Shown here piece after piece: positions 17,236-29,853 of a stretch of 64,000 nucleotides of DNA. Within the stretch, counting starts at the first letter, position 1; every line of letters starts with the position of its first letter. Under the pieces are notes generated by a model that ran no database searches, was not told where the DNA came from, and worked only from the letters and a program-made list of their open reading frames with translations. Source of the DNA: Burkholderiales bacterium 8X (lineage in GTDB: Bacteria; Pseudomonadota; Gammaproteobacteria; Burkholderiales; Burkholderiaceae_C); the NCBI GenBank assembly GCA_902506565.1, contig LR732703.1, forward strand, positions 2,032,125-2,096,124. Direction: 5' to 3'. The position numbers and the translations under genes are program-made.

Positions 17236-18234
17236 TCATTGCACCGGTGCGAGGCCCGCGGCCTTCACGAGCTTGGCGTTGCTCGTGATTTCTTCCTTGA
17301 TGTAGGCATCGAACTGCTCGGGCTTGAGCGTCCAGGCGTCGGCGCCGAGTTTCAGGAAGCGCTCCTTGACCTCCGGGCTCGCCAAGGCCTTCTCGACCTC
17401 GTCGTGCAGCCGGTTGACGATGTCGCGCGGCGTCTTGGCCGGCGCCATCATCCCGATCCAGAAATTGAACTCCGACCCCGGCACGCCGGCTTCGGCGGTG
17501 GTGGGCACGTCGGGGAGGGCCGCGGCGCGCTTGGGCGAGCCGACCGCGAGGGCCAGCAGCTGGCCTTCCTTGATCTGGCCGATGACCGGTGCGATCGGCG
17601 AGAAGTAGTAGTCGACCCGGCCCGAGAGCACCTCGGTCACCGCCTCGGCCGAACCCTTGAACGGGATGTTGGTCGCATCAATGTTGGCGGCCATCTTGAA
17701 CTTTTCGGCATTGAGGTGCGTCGCGCTGCCCTGGCCGGCCGATGCGAAGTTGATCGTGCCGGGCTTGGCCTTGGCCGCTGCCACCAGGTCCTTCAAGGTC
17801 TTGATGTTCTTCGACGGCGAGATCACCAGCGCGTTCGGCAGCGACGAGATCGGCGTCACCGCGGCGAAGTCGCCAACCGTGTCGAACGGCAGCTTGGCGA
17901 AGGTCGACGGGCTGACCGTGTGCGAGGACGAGTGGATCATGATCGTGTAGCCGTCCGGCGCCGCGGTCGCCACCGCCTGCTGGCCGATGGTGCCGCTCGC
18001 GCCGCCGCGGTTGTCGATGACCAGGGTCTGGCCCATGCTCGCGCCCATCTTGTCGGCGATGGCGCGCGCAATGATGTCGGTGGTGCTGCCTGCGGCGAAG
18101 GGCACGATCACGCGGATCGGCTTGTTCGGATAGGGACCGCCCTGGGCGAAGGCCGCCACCGGACAGGCGAGGGCGAGCACCGCGACGAGCAGGCCCCGGC
18201 GCGCGAAGGCAGTGGGATTGGATGGGATGCGCAT
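17236..18234 (-). CDS. Bug/TctC family periplasmic solute-binding protein
   Basis: A 332-residue receptor of the tripartite tricarboxylate transporter class, greatly expanded in Comamonadaceae and Bordetella. A twin-arginine-free signal peptide (FARRGLLVAVLALACPVAAFA, cleavage near residue 30) precedes YPNKPIRVIVPFAAGSTTDI and DNRGGASGTIGQQAVA, both diagnostic. It should bind an organic acid or similar ligand. The membrane subunits TctA and TctB are not in the window, as is usual for such orphan receptors. It is first in the catabolic operon. Confidence 0.92.
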   Translation of the reverse strand: MRIPSNPTAFARRGLLVAVLALACPVAAFAQGGPYPNKPIRVIVPFAAGSTTDIIARAIADKMGASMGQTLVIDNRGGASGTIGQQAVATAAPDGYTIMIHSSSHTVSPSTFAKLPFDTVGDFAAVTPISSLPNALVISPSKNIKTLKDLVAAAKAKPGTINFASAGQGSATHLNAEKFKMAANIDATNIPFKGSAEAVTEVLSGRVDYYFSPIAPVIGQIKEGQLLALAVGSPKRAAALPDVPTTAEAGVPGSEFNFWIGMMAPAKTPRDIVNRLHDEVEKALASPEVKERFLKLGADAWTLKPEQFDAYIKEEITSNAKLVKAAGLAPVQ

Positions 18235-18264
18235 GGTTTGTCTCCGTTGGTTGTGATGGTTGGT

Positions 18265-18284
18265 AATTAACGATCGGGTGAATA
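18265..18284. promoter_or_regulatory. 20-bp inverted repeat before the Bug receptor gene, candidate TetR operator (copy 1)
   Basis: AATTAAC-GATCGG-GTGAATA lies 30 bp before the receptor start, between the TetR stop and the receptor ATG. It matches the site before the TetR gene at 12 of 14 arm positions with the same 6-bp spacer. A pair of near-identical dyads at the regulator and at its neighbour is the classic pattern of a local operator. Confidence 0.65.
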
Positions 18285-18294
18285 GGTGGGGGCC

Positions 18295-18996
18295 CTATTT
18301 GCGCAGCAGATACCCCATGACGACATCGGTCATGTGCGAAAGCCGCTCCGACAGTGCAGTCGGCGCCAGGAGGTCGCGGCCGAAGATCGTCGACAGCGTG
18401 GCGTTGTTCGACAGGTAGAAATAGCAGAGGCTCGCGATCGAGATGTAGAGCTGCACCGGGTCGACGCCACCCCTGAAAAGCCCTTCGCGCTGGCCGCGCT
18501 CGACCACGTCCCGCAGCAGCGCGACCAGTGGCGAATTCATTTCCTGGATGCGAGAGGAGCGCTGCAGGTGCCGCGCGCGGTGCAGGTTCTCGCTGTTGAG
18601 GAGCGTCAGGAACTCGGGGTTGTCGAGGTAGTACTGCCAGGTGAATTCGACCAGGCGGCGGACGGCGGTCGCGGCGTCGAGGTCGCCCAGGTGCAGCTTC
18701 TGCTCGGCTTCGCGAATGCGCGCATACGCCTCCTCGAGCACCGAGAGGAACAGCAGTTCTTTGCTCTCGAAGTAGTAGTAGACGAGCCGCTTGTTGACCC
18801 CTGCGCTGGTGGCGATGCGCTCCATGCGCGCGCCGCCCAGGCCGAATGCGGCGAACTCGCGGGTCGCCGCCTGCAGGATTTCGGCCTGGGTGCGGTCGGC
18901 ATTGCGGCCGCGCAGTTCGGTCGGGGCTGGGGCTGGGGCGGGGGTGCTGGCGTCGGCCGGTGACCGGCCCTCATCGACATGCTGGAAGCTCGACAT
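18295..18996 (-). CDS. TetR family transcriptional regulator
   Basis: A 233-residue regulator with a Pro/Ala-rich N-terminal arm and the TetR helix-turn-helix at about residues 35-80 (RTQAEILQAATREFAAFGLG, ATSAGVNKRLVYYYFESKE). The C-terminal ligand domain (LVEFTWQYYLDNPEFLTLLN, SLCYFYLSNNATLSTIFGRD) resembles the RutR-like subgroup. It is upstream of, and on the same strand as, the Bug/dehydrogenase/DUF993 operon. Matching dyads lie before its own start and before the receptor gene, so it probably represses both. Confidence 0.88.
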   Translation of the reverse strand: MSSFQHVDEGRSPADASTPAPAPAPTELRGRNADRTQAEILQAATREFAAFGLGGARMERIATSAGVNKRLVYYYFESKELLFLSVLEEAYARIREAEQKLHLGDLDAATAVRRLVEFTWQYYLDNPEFLTLLNSENLHRARHLQRSSRIQEMNSPLVALLRDVVERGQREGLFRGGVDPVQLYISIASLCYFYLSNNATLSTIFGRDLLAPTALSERLSHMTDVVMGYLLRK

Positions 18997-19005
18997 GCCC
19001 CGGAT

Positions 19006-19025
19006 AATTCACCTTGGCGTGAATT
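19006..19025. promoter_or_regulatory. 20-bp inverted repeat before the TetR gene, candidate operator (copy 2)
   Basis: AATTCAC-CTTGGC-GTGAATT is a perfect 7-bp dyad ending 9 bases before the TetR start codon, ideally placed to block initiation. It is the better copy of the dyad at 18265-18284. Confidence 0.7.
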
Positions 19026-19080
19026 GGAGCCACAGCGTTTTCCCGGACGGCGGCGGTGAATTAAGCGCCGTCATCGGGCA

Positions 19081-19110
19081 CCAGCCGAGGTCCGCGTCGA
19101 CCTCGGCTGG
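19081..19110. terminator. 12-bp perfect hairpin after the KGG gene
   Basis: CCAGCCGAGGTC and GACCTCGGCTGG pair perfectly around a 6-base loop. It lies 55 bp past the KGG stop on the minus strand and between that gene and the TetR promoter. No T-run, so it may insulate by a factor-dependent mechanism. Confidence 0.5.
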
Positions 19111-19165
19111 GTGGGTGGCCGCGCCTGCCTCGCCTCGTGGCAGGGGCGGCAGGGCGGCAGGGCGG

Positions 19166-19429
19166 TTATTCCACCGATTCGCTCGCGCCGGCAGCGCTGA
19201 CCGGTGCGCCGGTCGCGCCGTCGGCGACTGCGGGAGCTTCGCGTCGACGCGAGGCGCGGCTCTTGAGGCCGGCGGCGCGCGCCTCGTCCGAGCTGAATTG
19301 GTGGGCGGTGCCTTTTTCGTGGGCCGCCCGTCCGCCTTCGCGGGCAATCGCGCTGCGACGTGCCGGGTCGAGGGCCGCAAAGCCGCGGCGGCGAGCGCCG
19401 AAGTTGTTTTCGTCGATGTCGTTAAGCAT
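19166..19429 (-). CDS. KGG/Con-10-like general stress protein
   Basis: An 87-residue, highly charged, probably disordered protein. It carries the stress-protein repeat as RRGFAALDPARRSAIAREGG and RAAHEKGTAHQFSSDEARAAG, a degenerate form of the GFAxMDPxxxxxIxxKGG module of E. coli YciG. The ATG at 19429 has TTGGAG upstream. KGG proteins are made in stationary phase or osmotic and desiccation stress; their mechanism is unknown. The 231 bp between it and the kinase gene hold nothing I can support as coding. Confidence 0.8.
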   Translation of the reverse strand: MLNDIDENNFGARRRGFAALDPARRSAIAREGGRAAHEKGTAHQFSSDEARAAGLKSRASRRREAPAVADGATGAPVSAAGASESVE

Positions 19430-19660
19430 GCAAGAACTCCAAAGTTGTAGTCCGGCGTGCCGCGTGGTGCGCCGGGCCGCCGCGTGGATGCAGCTGCGAT
19501 GGAGAACGGCAACCGGCATGCCCGCGCGCATCGAAGGGCGCGGGACCGGTTTTGAGCAGGGACGCAAGCTTTGCGGCAACTCTTGCCGCGTTGGCCTCGA
19601 ACGTCCAGGATCGACCCCGTGGACGTCCGCAATCGGCCTCAGGGCCTCGGCCCTCGTGCC

Positions 19661-24274
<4,614 letters not shown>

Positions 24275-24360
24275 GCGTTGAATGTCGTTGCGTTCTGGCG
24301 CTCGCGAAAGATTATGCGACCCGGCCCACGGTCGAGATGGCGCGCCAGAGGCATCGTCGC

Positions 24361-24390
24361 CGAGCGCTGCCGAGCGCTGCCGAGCGCAGC
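24361..24390. repeat. Three tandem 10-bp repeats upstream of the hybrid kinase
   Basis: CGAGCGCTGC occurs twice in a row and a third time with one change (CGAGCGCAGC). It lies in the 193-bp divergent region between the kinase and hemerythrin genes. Such slippage-prone repeats can vary in copy number between strains. Confidence 0.6.
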
Positions 24391-24467
24391 CGGGACTGCA
24401 GGCACCCCGTTTGCCCAGCCATTGGAAGTGCATCGAAGGTGCATGTCCACGATGAAAGGAACGACGC

Positions 24468-25061
24468 ATGCGATCCCTGGCAGATACCCTGGCGCCCACC
24501 GCCACGAACATGATCCGGTTCGACCACACGCACGTGATGGCGACCTTCCACCAGTACGAGATCGACACCCGGCCGAGCGTCAAGAAGGGCCTGGTCGATA
24601 CCGCCTGTACCGCGCTCGAGATCCACGCGCAGCTGGAGGAAGAAATCTTCTATCCGGCCGTGCGGGCGGTCACCGAGAACGAAGCCTTGAAGAAGGCCGT
24701 GCCGGAGCACAACGAGATGAAGCGGCTGATTTCGGTGCTGCGCGGCATGGAGCCCGAGGATCCGGCCTACGACGAAACCTTCATGGAGCTGATGCGCGAC
24801 GTGCTGCACCACGTGGCCGACGAGGAAACCATCGTGTTGCCGGATGCCGAGCGGATGCTCGCCGACAGCCTGAGCGACCTGGGTCGACGCATGATGCGCC
24901 GCCGCATGGAACTCACCTTGCCGCGCACCGGCGAGATCGTGGTCGACATGGCGCGCTCGGTGCCGGCGAGTACCTGGGTGCTGGCGATGGGCGCCGCGGC
25001 GGCCGGCGCCTGCCTGACCGGGTGGCTCGGCAACCGGCGTTCCTACCGGCTCGAACGCTAG
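24468..25061 (+). CDS. Hemerythrin HHE-domain protein with C-terminal membrane anchor
   Basis: A 197-residue protein. The four-helix hemerythrin bundle has candidate di-iron ligands at His20 and His28 (FDHTHVMATFHQYE), His53 with Glu57 or Glu58 (EIHAQLEEEI), His81, and His114/His115 with Glu119 (LHHVADEE). After the bundle a hydrophobic stretch at about 166-185 (TWVLAMGAAAAGACLTGW) could anchor it to the membrane. Such proteins bind oxygen or nitric oxide or store iron. AAAGGA precedes the ATG. It is divergent from the hybrid kinase and its stop overlaps the DUF1003 stop by 4 bases. Confidence 0.85.
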   Translation: MRSLADTLAPTATNMIRFDHTHVMATFHQYEIDTRPSVKKGLVDTACTALEIHAQLEEEIFYPAVRAVTENEALKKAVPEHNEMKRLISVLRGMEPEDPAYDETFMELMRDVLHHVADEETIVLPDAERMLADSLSDLGRRMMRRRMELTLPRTGEIVVDMARSVPASTWVLAMGAAAAGACLTGWLGNRRSYRLER

Positions 25062-25666
25062 CGGTCCGGCCCGGCTCGGTCGCGGAGGCGGTCGAGCACG
25101 TGCTCGGGCGCCACGTCCCGGGCCAGCTCGTCGAGTTCCGGATCGTGCGCGGCCGGCACTTTCATCAGCTTGGCGATCTCGGTGACCAAGGTCACCAGCC
25201 GGGTGATCTCGTGCTCGGCCAGCAGGCTGACCTGCAGGTCGAGGTCGGCGCGCTCGTCCGCCAAGGCCGCCATCCGGTTCTGGCTCACGAGGACGAAGGT
25301 CGAGATGAAGATCGCCTCGACCGAGGCCACCATCGCGAGCACCACGAAGCTTTCGTCGAACTGCGGAATCGCGGGAACCCAGCCCAGGTTGATGACGATC
25401 CAGGCACCGAAGACCGCCAGGTGCAGGTAGACGAATTTCATGCTGCCGGCAAAGCCGGTGATGCGGTCGGCCACCCGTTCCTCGAGGCCGGTGCGTTGGC
25501 GGTCGCGCTCCCGCTGCCTGACCAGCGCGTCGATGTTGCGGTTGATCAGGCTCGCCATCTCGCCGTTCTCGTTCGGCGGTTGGGCCGAGCGAGGCGGCGT
25601 TCCGGGAAGGCCTTCAGCCGCTGTCGGGTCCTTCGGCCGGTCGCGGCCTGGGTCGGTCGGGGTCAT
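25058..25666 (-). CDS. DUF1003 family membrane protein
   Basis: A 202-residue inner-membrane protein with two helices (FVYLHLAVFGAWIVINLGWV and SFVVLAMVASVEAIFISTFV) joined by a short periplasmic loop, then the family hallmark SQNRMAALADERADLDLQVS and a cytoplasmic helix. The N-terminal 55 residues are proline-rich and variable. Function unknown in the family. It converges tail-to-tail with the hemerythrin gene. Confidence 0.88.
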   Translation of the reverse strand: MTPTDPGRDRPKDPTAAEGLPGTPPRSAQPPNENGEMASLINRNIDALVRQRERDRQRTGLEERVADRITGFAGSMKFVYLHLAVFGAWIVINLGWVPAIPQFDESFVVLAMVASVEAIFISTFVLVSQNRMAALADERADLDLQVSLLAEHEITRLVTLVTEIAKLMKVPAAHDPELDELARDVAPEHVLDRLRDRAGPDR

Positions 25667-25695
25667 GCGGGCTCGCGGGGCTCAGGGGGTTCGTT

Positions 25696-26484
25696 TCAAG
25701 AGCTGCCGACGCCGCCGCGGATGACGCGGGTCGCCGCCTCGAACTGCGAGGCGTACATCGACCGGCGTCCTGCCAACTCGGCGTCCGGCTCGCACAGGTA
25801 GATTTCGTGACCGGGCCGGGCCGTGATCCGAAGGCCGCTCGATCGCAGCATCGCCTCCACGCCGGCATGGTTGGCGGCCCACCAGTTGGTCGGGTCGCCG
25901 GCCAGCCGATGTTCGATGAAGGCCATTCGCGGCCAGCCGGATTCGAGCAGCGGCCTGCGATCTTCGATCGAGCAATCCTGCGTGTCCTCGAAGACCGAGT
26001 CGCCCGGCATGGTGAGGGTCTGGAACATCAGGAGCCGACGCGTGCGCTCGGCCAGCAAGTCGAGCGCCAGAAGCGGATAGCGCAGGTGATAGAAGACGCC
26101 CATGAACCAGACCAGGTCGAAGCGCTCGTCATTCCGCGCGAGTTCGTACACCTCCATCCGGCGAAACTCGACCTGCTTTTCCAGCCCGAGCTGTCCGCAT
26201 GCCCAACGCGCCTGCGCGAGGTAATGCTCGTCGACATCGATGCCGAGCACCGAGGCTCCGCGGCGCGCCAGTTCGAAGCTGTAGAAGCCCGCGTTGCAGC
26301 CGACGTCGAGCACCCGCCATCCCGCCAGGTCTTCCGGGATGCAGGGCGCGATCTCACGCCACTTGAAGGCCGGAAAGTCGCCGCCCAGGAAGTGCTGCGG
26401 CAAGGTCTGCACGCCGCCCGGCAGATGCAGGTTGTGGAACCAGGGCGCAAGCCGCGCGATGCTGCGCTGGATGTCGTCCGTCAT
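25696..26484 (-). CDS. SAM-dependent methyltransferase, last gene of the glycan operon
   Basis: A 262-residue class I methyltransferase. The SAM motif is WRVLDVGCNAGFYSFELARR near residue 55, followed by GASVLGIDVDEHYLAQARWA and the acidic FDLVWFMGVFYHLRYPLLAL. It resembles a methyltransferase family found beside glycosyltransferases (TIGR04290-type, from memory). ATGA overlap with the preceding glycosyltransferase shows coupled translation. It probably methylates the sugar or cyclitol unit assembled by the operon. Confidence 0.85.
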   Translation of the reverse strand: MTDDIQRSIARLAPWFHNLHLPGGVQTLPQHFLGGDFPAFKWREIAPCIPEDLAGWRVLDVGCNAGFYSFELARRGASVLGIDVDEHYLAQARWACGQLGLEKQVEFRRMEVYELARNDERFDLVWFMGVFYHLRYPLLALDLLAERTRRLLMFQTLTMPGDSVFEDTQDCSIEDRRPLLESGWPRMAFIEHRLAGDPTNWWAANHAGVEAMLRSSGLRITARPGHEIYLCEPDAELAGRRSMYASQFEAATRVIRGGVGSS

Positions 26485-27617
26485 GCGATGCTGCCCGCCA
26501 TCGACGACAACGCATAGGCTTCGAGTTCCTGCGCGCGGTGCGCCGCGGTGTGCTCGCGCAGGATGCGCTCTCGGGCGCGCTCGCCGACCGCGCGACGCTC
26601 CTCTTCGGGCAACGCCTTCAAGAGCCGCAGCACCTCGTCCGGCGAATCGGCAAGGAAGATTTCCCGCCCGGGGACCAGCAGCGATTCGATGCCGGTCCAG
26701 CGGTCGCTGATGATCGGCGTGCCGCAGGCGGCCGCCTCGAACAGGCGCACGCTCGGCGACCAGCCCGCGGCGATCATGTCGGCCCGGGTCACGTTCAAGG
26801 TGAAGCGCTGGCGGTTGTAGAAGGCACGATGCTCGGCCGGCGGCAGGTGAGCCGTGTAGTGAACGTTGGCCGGCCATCGCAGCTCGGCCGGATATTGCGG
26901 GCCTGCCACCGCGAAGCGGCCCTGGTGCCAGCGCCTGGCCGGCTCGACCAGCAAGGCATCGACCGTGGGCTGTCGGTCGTCGCTGTAGGTGCCCATGTAG
27001 CCGAGGTCCCACGGTTCTTGCGAAGGCGCCTCGGGGTAGTAGAGGGTCGGGTCGACCGAGCAATAGAGCACCCGCGCGGCGGGCGAGCCGAACTCTTGCT
27101 CCAGCCGGTCGAGGGTCGGGCCGCCGGTGAACGACAGGTAGAGGTCGTAGCCGGGGATCTGCCTCGCCTCGATGTAGGCATCCGGCCGCGGCGCGGCTGC
27201 CAACCTCGCCAGCGTGATCGGGGTATCGATGTCGTAGAAGGCCGCGAGCCCTCGGGCCGTCGACTGGACCCAGTCGCCGACCGCGATGCCTTCCGGCACG
27301 TACGAGCCGACGATCACCAGGTCGGCGTCGGCGACCTCCGCGGCATGGCGCGTGCGGAGCGCCTCCAGGTCGGGGTAGAGCGCGGTTCGGCACCAGGGCG
27401 GCTCCGGCAGGTCGCGGTGCGACGCATACCAGGGCACGTCGCGCTCCAGGAACAGCACCTGGTGACCGCGCTTCGCCAGTTCGCGGATCAGTCCGCGATA
27501 GGTGGTCGCGTGGCCGTTGCCCCAGGACGAGGTGATCGACAAGCCCAGCACCACGATGCGCAAGGGCTCGGCCACCGCGGAGTCCGCGGCGTCCGGATCG
27601 AGCGGCGCCCGGTTCAT
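26481..27617 (-). CDS. Glycosyltransferase (CgeB-like GT-B fold)
   Basis: A 378-residue GT-B protein. The N-terminal half starts LRIVVLGLSITSSWGNGHAT and includes DADLVIVGSYVPEG; the nucleotide-sugar side carries WSPSVRLFEAAACGTPIISD with the conserved Glu and the LVPGREIFLADSPDEVLRLL segment seen in spore-coat CgeB and related enzymes. No signal peptide or membrane helix, so it acts in the cytoplasm. ATGA overlaps at both ends tie it into the operon. Donor and acceptor unknown. Confidence 0.82.
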   Translation of the reverse strand: MNRAPLDPDAADSAVAEPLRIVVLGLSITSSWGNGHATTYRGLIRELAKRGHQVLFLERDVPWYASHRDLPEPPWCRTALYPDLEALRTRHAAEVADADLVIVGSYVPEGIAVGDWVQSTARGLAAFYDIDTPITLARLAAAPRPDAYIEARQIPGYDLYLSFTGGPTLDRLEQEFGSPAARVLYCSVDPTLYYPEAPSQEPWDLGYMGTYSDDRQPTVDALLVEPARRWHQGRFAVAGPQYPAELRWPANVHYTAHLPPAEHRAFYNRQRFTLNVTRADMIAAGWSPSVRLFEAAACGTPIISDRWTGIESLLVPGREIFLADSPDEVLRLLKALPEEERRAVGERARERILREHTAAHRAQELEAYALSSMAGSIA

Positions 27618-28723
27618 GCCGTTCCCTCCGCCAATGCACGCACCTCGCGCCCTTCGAGCAGGGCTTCGAGCTGCAACACGCGATGCGCGTAGGTGTGCTC
27701 GGCCAGCACCCGCTTCAAGGCAGCCTGCCCGATGCGGTGGGCGGTCGGGCGGTCGAGTTGCTTCAGGTGCTCCGCCACCTGGTCGCCGTTCTCGGCCACC
27801 AGCACTTCGCGGCCAGGCTCCAGGAACATCTCGATGCCTTTCCATGCATCGGTGATGAGGCATGCACCGGCGCCGGCGGCTTCGAAGACCCGGGTCGCGG
27901 GCGAGAAGCCGTATCGGGCCATGCTGTCGCGGCTGACGTTGAGCACCGCCATCGGCGTGCCGTTGAAGGCGTTGTGGTCGCCGGTATAGACATGGCCCAT
28001 GTACTTGACGTTGGTCGGCATCTCCTTATCCCCCCAACCGCTGCCGCCGAGCAGGAACCGCTTCTCGGGCAGCAGCGAGGCCGCATGCAGGAAGAACTGG
28101 TTGACCCGCGCCTCGCGGTCGGGCAGCCGGTTGCCGAGGAAGCCCAGGTCGGCCTCGAAGCTCGGCTGCGGATCGACCGGATGATGGGTCGACGGATCGA
28201 GCGCGTTGTAGATCGGCACGCAGTGGCGCGCGCCGAAGCTTTCGTAGGCTTCGACCACCGGGTCGCCGCCGCCATAGGTCAGGATCAGGTCGTAGCGCGG
28301 CACGCAGTGCCTGAAAGGGTCCTGCGGATTCGCGGCCATGCGGTCGAGCGTGGCCGGCGCATCGACATCCCAGAACACCACGCGAGTGCCCGGTCCCTGC
28401 AGGTCGAGCACCGCTTTCTCGAGCAGCTCGTCGAAGACGCCGACGCCGCTCGCCTTGATCACCAGGTCCGCGCCGCGCGCGTGTTCGACCATCCGCAAGG
28501 CGTTGTCGTCGCCTTCGCCCGGGTAGACGATGACCTCGGCCCAATCCGGGTCGGCCATGTCGCGATGCTGCTGGCGGCCGAAGGCGTCCGGTTCGTAGAA
28601 GCGGACCTTGTGACCGCGTTCGTGCAAGGCGCGGACGATGCCGCGGTAGTACGTGGCCGCGCCGTTCCAGTAGGCGGAGACCAGGCTCGAGGCGAAGAAG
28701 GCGATGTCGAGGGGCTTTGTCAT
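27614..28723 (-). CDS. Glycosyltransferase (CgeB-like GT-B fold)
   Basis: A 369-residue protein related to its downstream neighbour. It opens LDIAFFASSLVSAYWNGAAT and contains ADLGFLGNRLPDREARVNQF, YMGHVYTGDHNAFNGTPMAV and the donor-site SPATRVFEAAGAGACLITDA followed by EMFLEPGREVLVAENGDQVA. The parallel openings (SxxSxWNGxAT) of three successive genes suggest duplication and divergence within the operon. Start from ATGA overlap with the preceding gene. Confidence 0.82.
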   Translation of the reverse strand: MTKPLDIAFFASSLVSAYWNGAATYYRGIVRALHERGHKVRFYEPDAFGRQQHRDMADPDWAEVIVYPGEGDDNALRMVEHARGADLVIKASGVGVFDELLEKAVLDLQGPGTRVVFWDVDAPATLDRMAANPQDPFRHCVPRYDLILTYGGGDPVVEAYESFGARHCVPIYNALDPSTHHPVDPQPSFEADLGFLGNRLPDREARVNQFFLHAASLLPEKRFLLGGSGWGDKEMPTNVKYMGHVYTGDHNAFNGTPMAVLNVSRDSMARYGFSPATRVFEAAGAGACLITDAWKGIEMFLEPGREVLVAENGDQVAEHLKQLDRPTAHRIGQAALKRVLAEHTYAHRVLQLEALLEGREVRALAEGTA

Positions 28724-29853
28724 GCGGGTAGGCCTTGTGGCAAGGATCGGTTCGGTTGCGAGCTTTCGTCGAAGGCGGCGTGGATGGCGAGCAGCTCGTC
28801 CACGCGGTGCGCACAGCTGTGCCGCGCCAGGATGGTTTCGCGGCCATGGCGTGCGAGCTCGGCGGCCATGGCGGCATCGCCGAGCAGGTCGCGAAGGTGG
28901 CGGCGCATCGCCTCGCCGTTCGGCGCCACCAGGAAATCGCGGCCCGGCTCGAACAATCCTTCGGCGTCGTTCCACGGCGCGCTGACCAGCGGAATGCCGC
29001 AGGCCAGCGCCTCGAACACGCGAATCGTCGGAATGCCGGGCAAGGCCTCGACATACGGCCGGCGCGGTACGTGTACCGTGACCCGATGGCGTGCGAAAAC
29101 CTGCGGCGCCTGGTAGTTCGGCAGCCAGCCCGCAAACGCAATGCCGGCCTCGGCCAGCTTGCGAAGCGCATGTTCGGGGTAGCGCACGCCATGGATGCGC
29201 GCTTTCAACCCCAAGTCGTGCACCGGCTGCAGCAGGAACTCGTCCAGCTCGGCCTCGCGTTCGTCGTCGCCCCAGTTGCCGATCCAGACCAGGTCGCCTT
29301 CCTTGCGTTCGCCTTCGATCGGATGGAAGCGGCGCAGGTCGGCGGCCTCGTGCCAGGTCCAGGCATGCGCGGTCCAGCCGCGCGACAGGTACAGGTCGCG
29401 GATCACCTGCCCGAACGCCAGCACGCCGTCGTAGTGGGACAGGTCGTAAGCGGCCATGCTATCCGGCTCGGTGACGCTTCGATGATGGGTGTCGTGGAAC
29501 AGCAGCCGGTAGCCTCCCACGTCGCGCCGGTGCTGGCCGATGCGCTGGACCAGCGCATGCGGGCTCCATTCGTGCACCAGCACCAGGTCGGCGCCGTCCA
29601 GCGCCTGGTCGAGGTCGAGCGTGGCGTCGTCGTATGTACGGCTCGACAGCATCGGATAGGCAGCCGCGAAACCGGCGATCGGTGCCTCGCCATGGGCTGC
29701 CACCAGGTTGGCGCGGCTCCATGCATCCCGCGGCTCGAACACCTCGACCGCATGCCCGCGGGCGATCAGCTCGCTGCAAATGCCCCGCAGGAAGTGGGCG
29801 TTGCCGTGGTTCCAGTCCGAAACCAGCGAATGGCAGAAGATCACGATGCGCAC
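28720..29853 (-). CDS. Glycosyltransferase (CgeB-like GT-B fold)
   Basis: A 377-residue protein starting at GTG (MRIVIFCHSLVSDWNHGNAH). It has VLVHEWSPHALVQRI, LVWIGNWGDDEREAELDEFL and the donor-site TIRVFEALACGIPLVSAPWN with DAEGLFEPGRDFLVAPNGEA. It overlaps the upstream gene by 13 bases and the downstream gene by 4. Third of four consecutive glycosyltransferases, so at least four glycosidic bonds or alternative acceptors are likely. Confidence 0.82.
   Translation of the reverse strand: MRIVIFCHSLVSDWNHGNAHFLRGICSELIARGHAVEVFEPRDAWSRANLVAAHGEAPIAGFAAAYPMLSSRTYDDATLDLDQALDGADLVLVHEWSPHALVQRIGQHRRDVGGYRLLFHDTHHRSVTEPDSMAAYDLSHYDGVLAFGQVIRDLYLSRGWTAHAWTWHEAADLRRFHPIEGERKEGDLVWIGNWGDDEREAELDEFLLQPVHDLGLKARIHGVRYPEHALRKLAEAGIAFAGWLPNYQAPQVFARHRVTVHVPRRPYVEALPGIPTIRVFEALACGIPLVSAPWNDAEGLFEPGRDFLVAPNGEAMRRHLRDLLGDAAMAAELARHGRETILARHSCAHRVDELLAIHAAFDESSQPNRSLPQGLPA

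Noticed and set aside
19430-19660. Possible small gene between the KGG gene and the kinase
   Set aside because: Only Arg/Pro-rich short frames without ribosome sites or family features.
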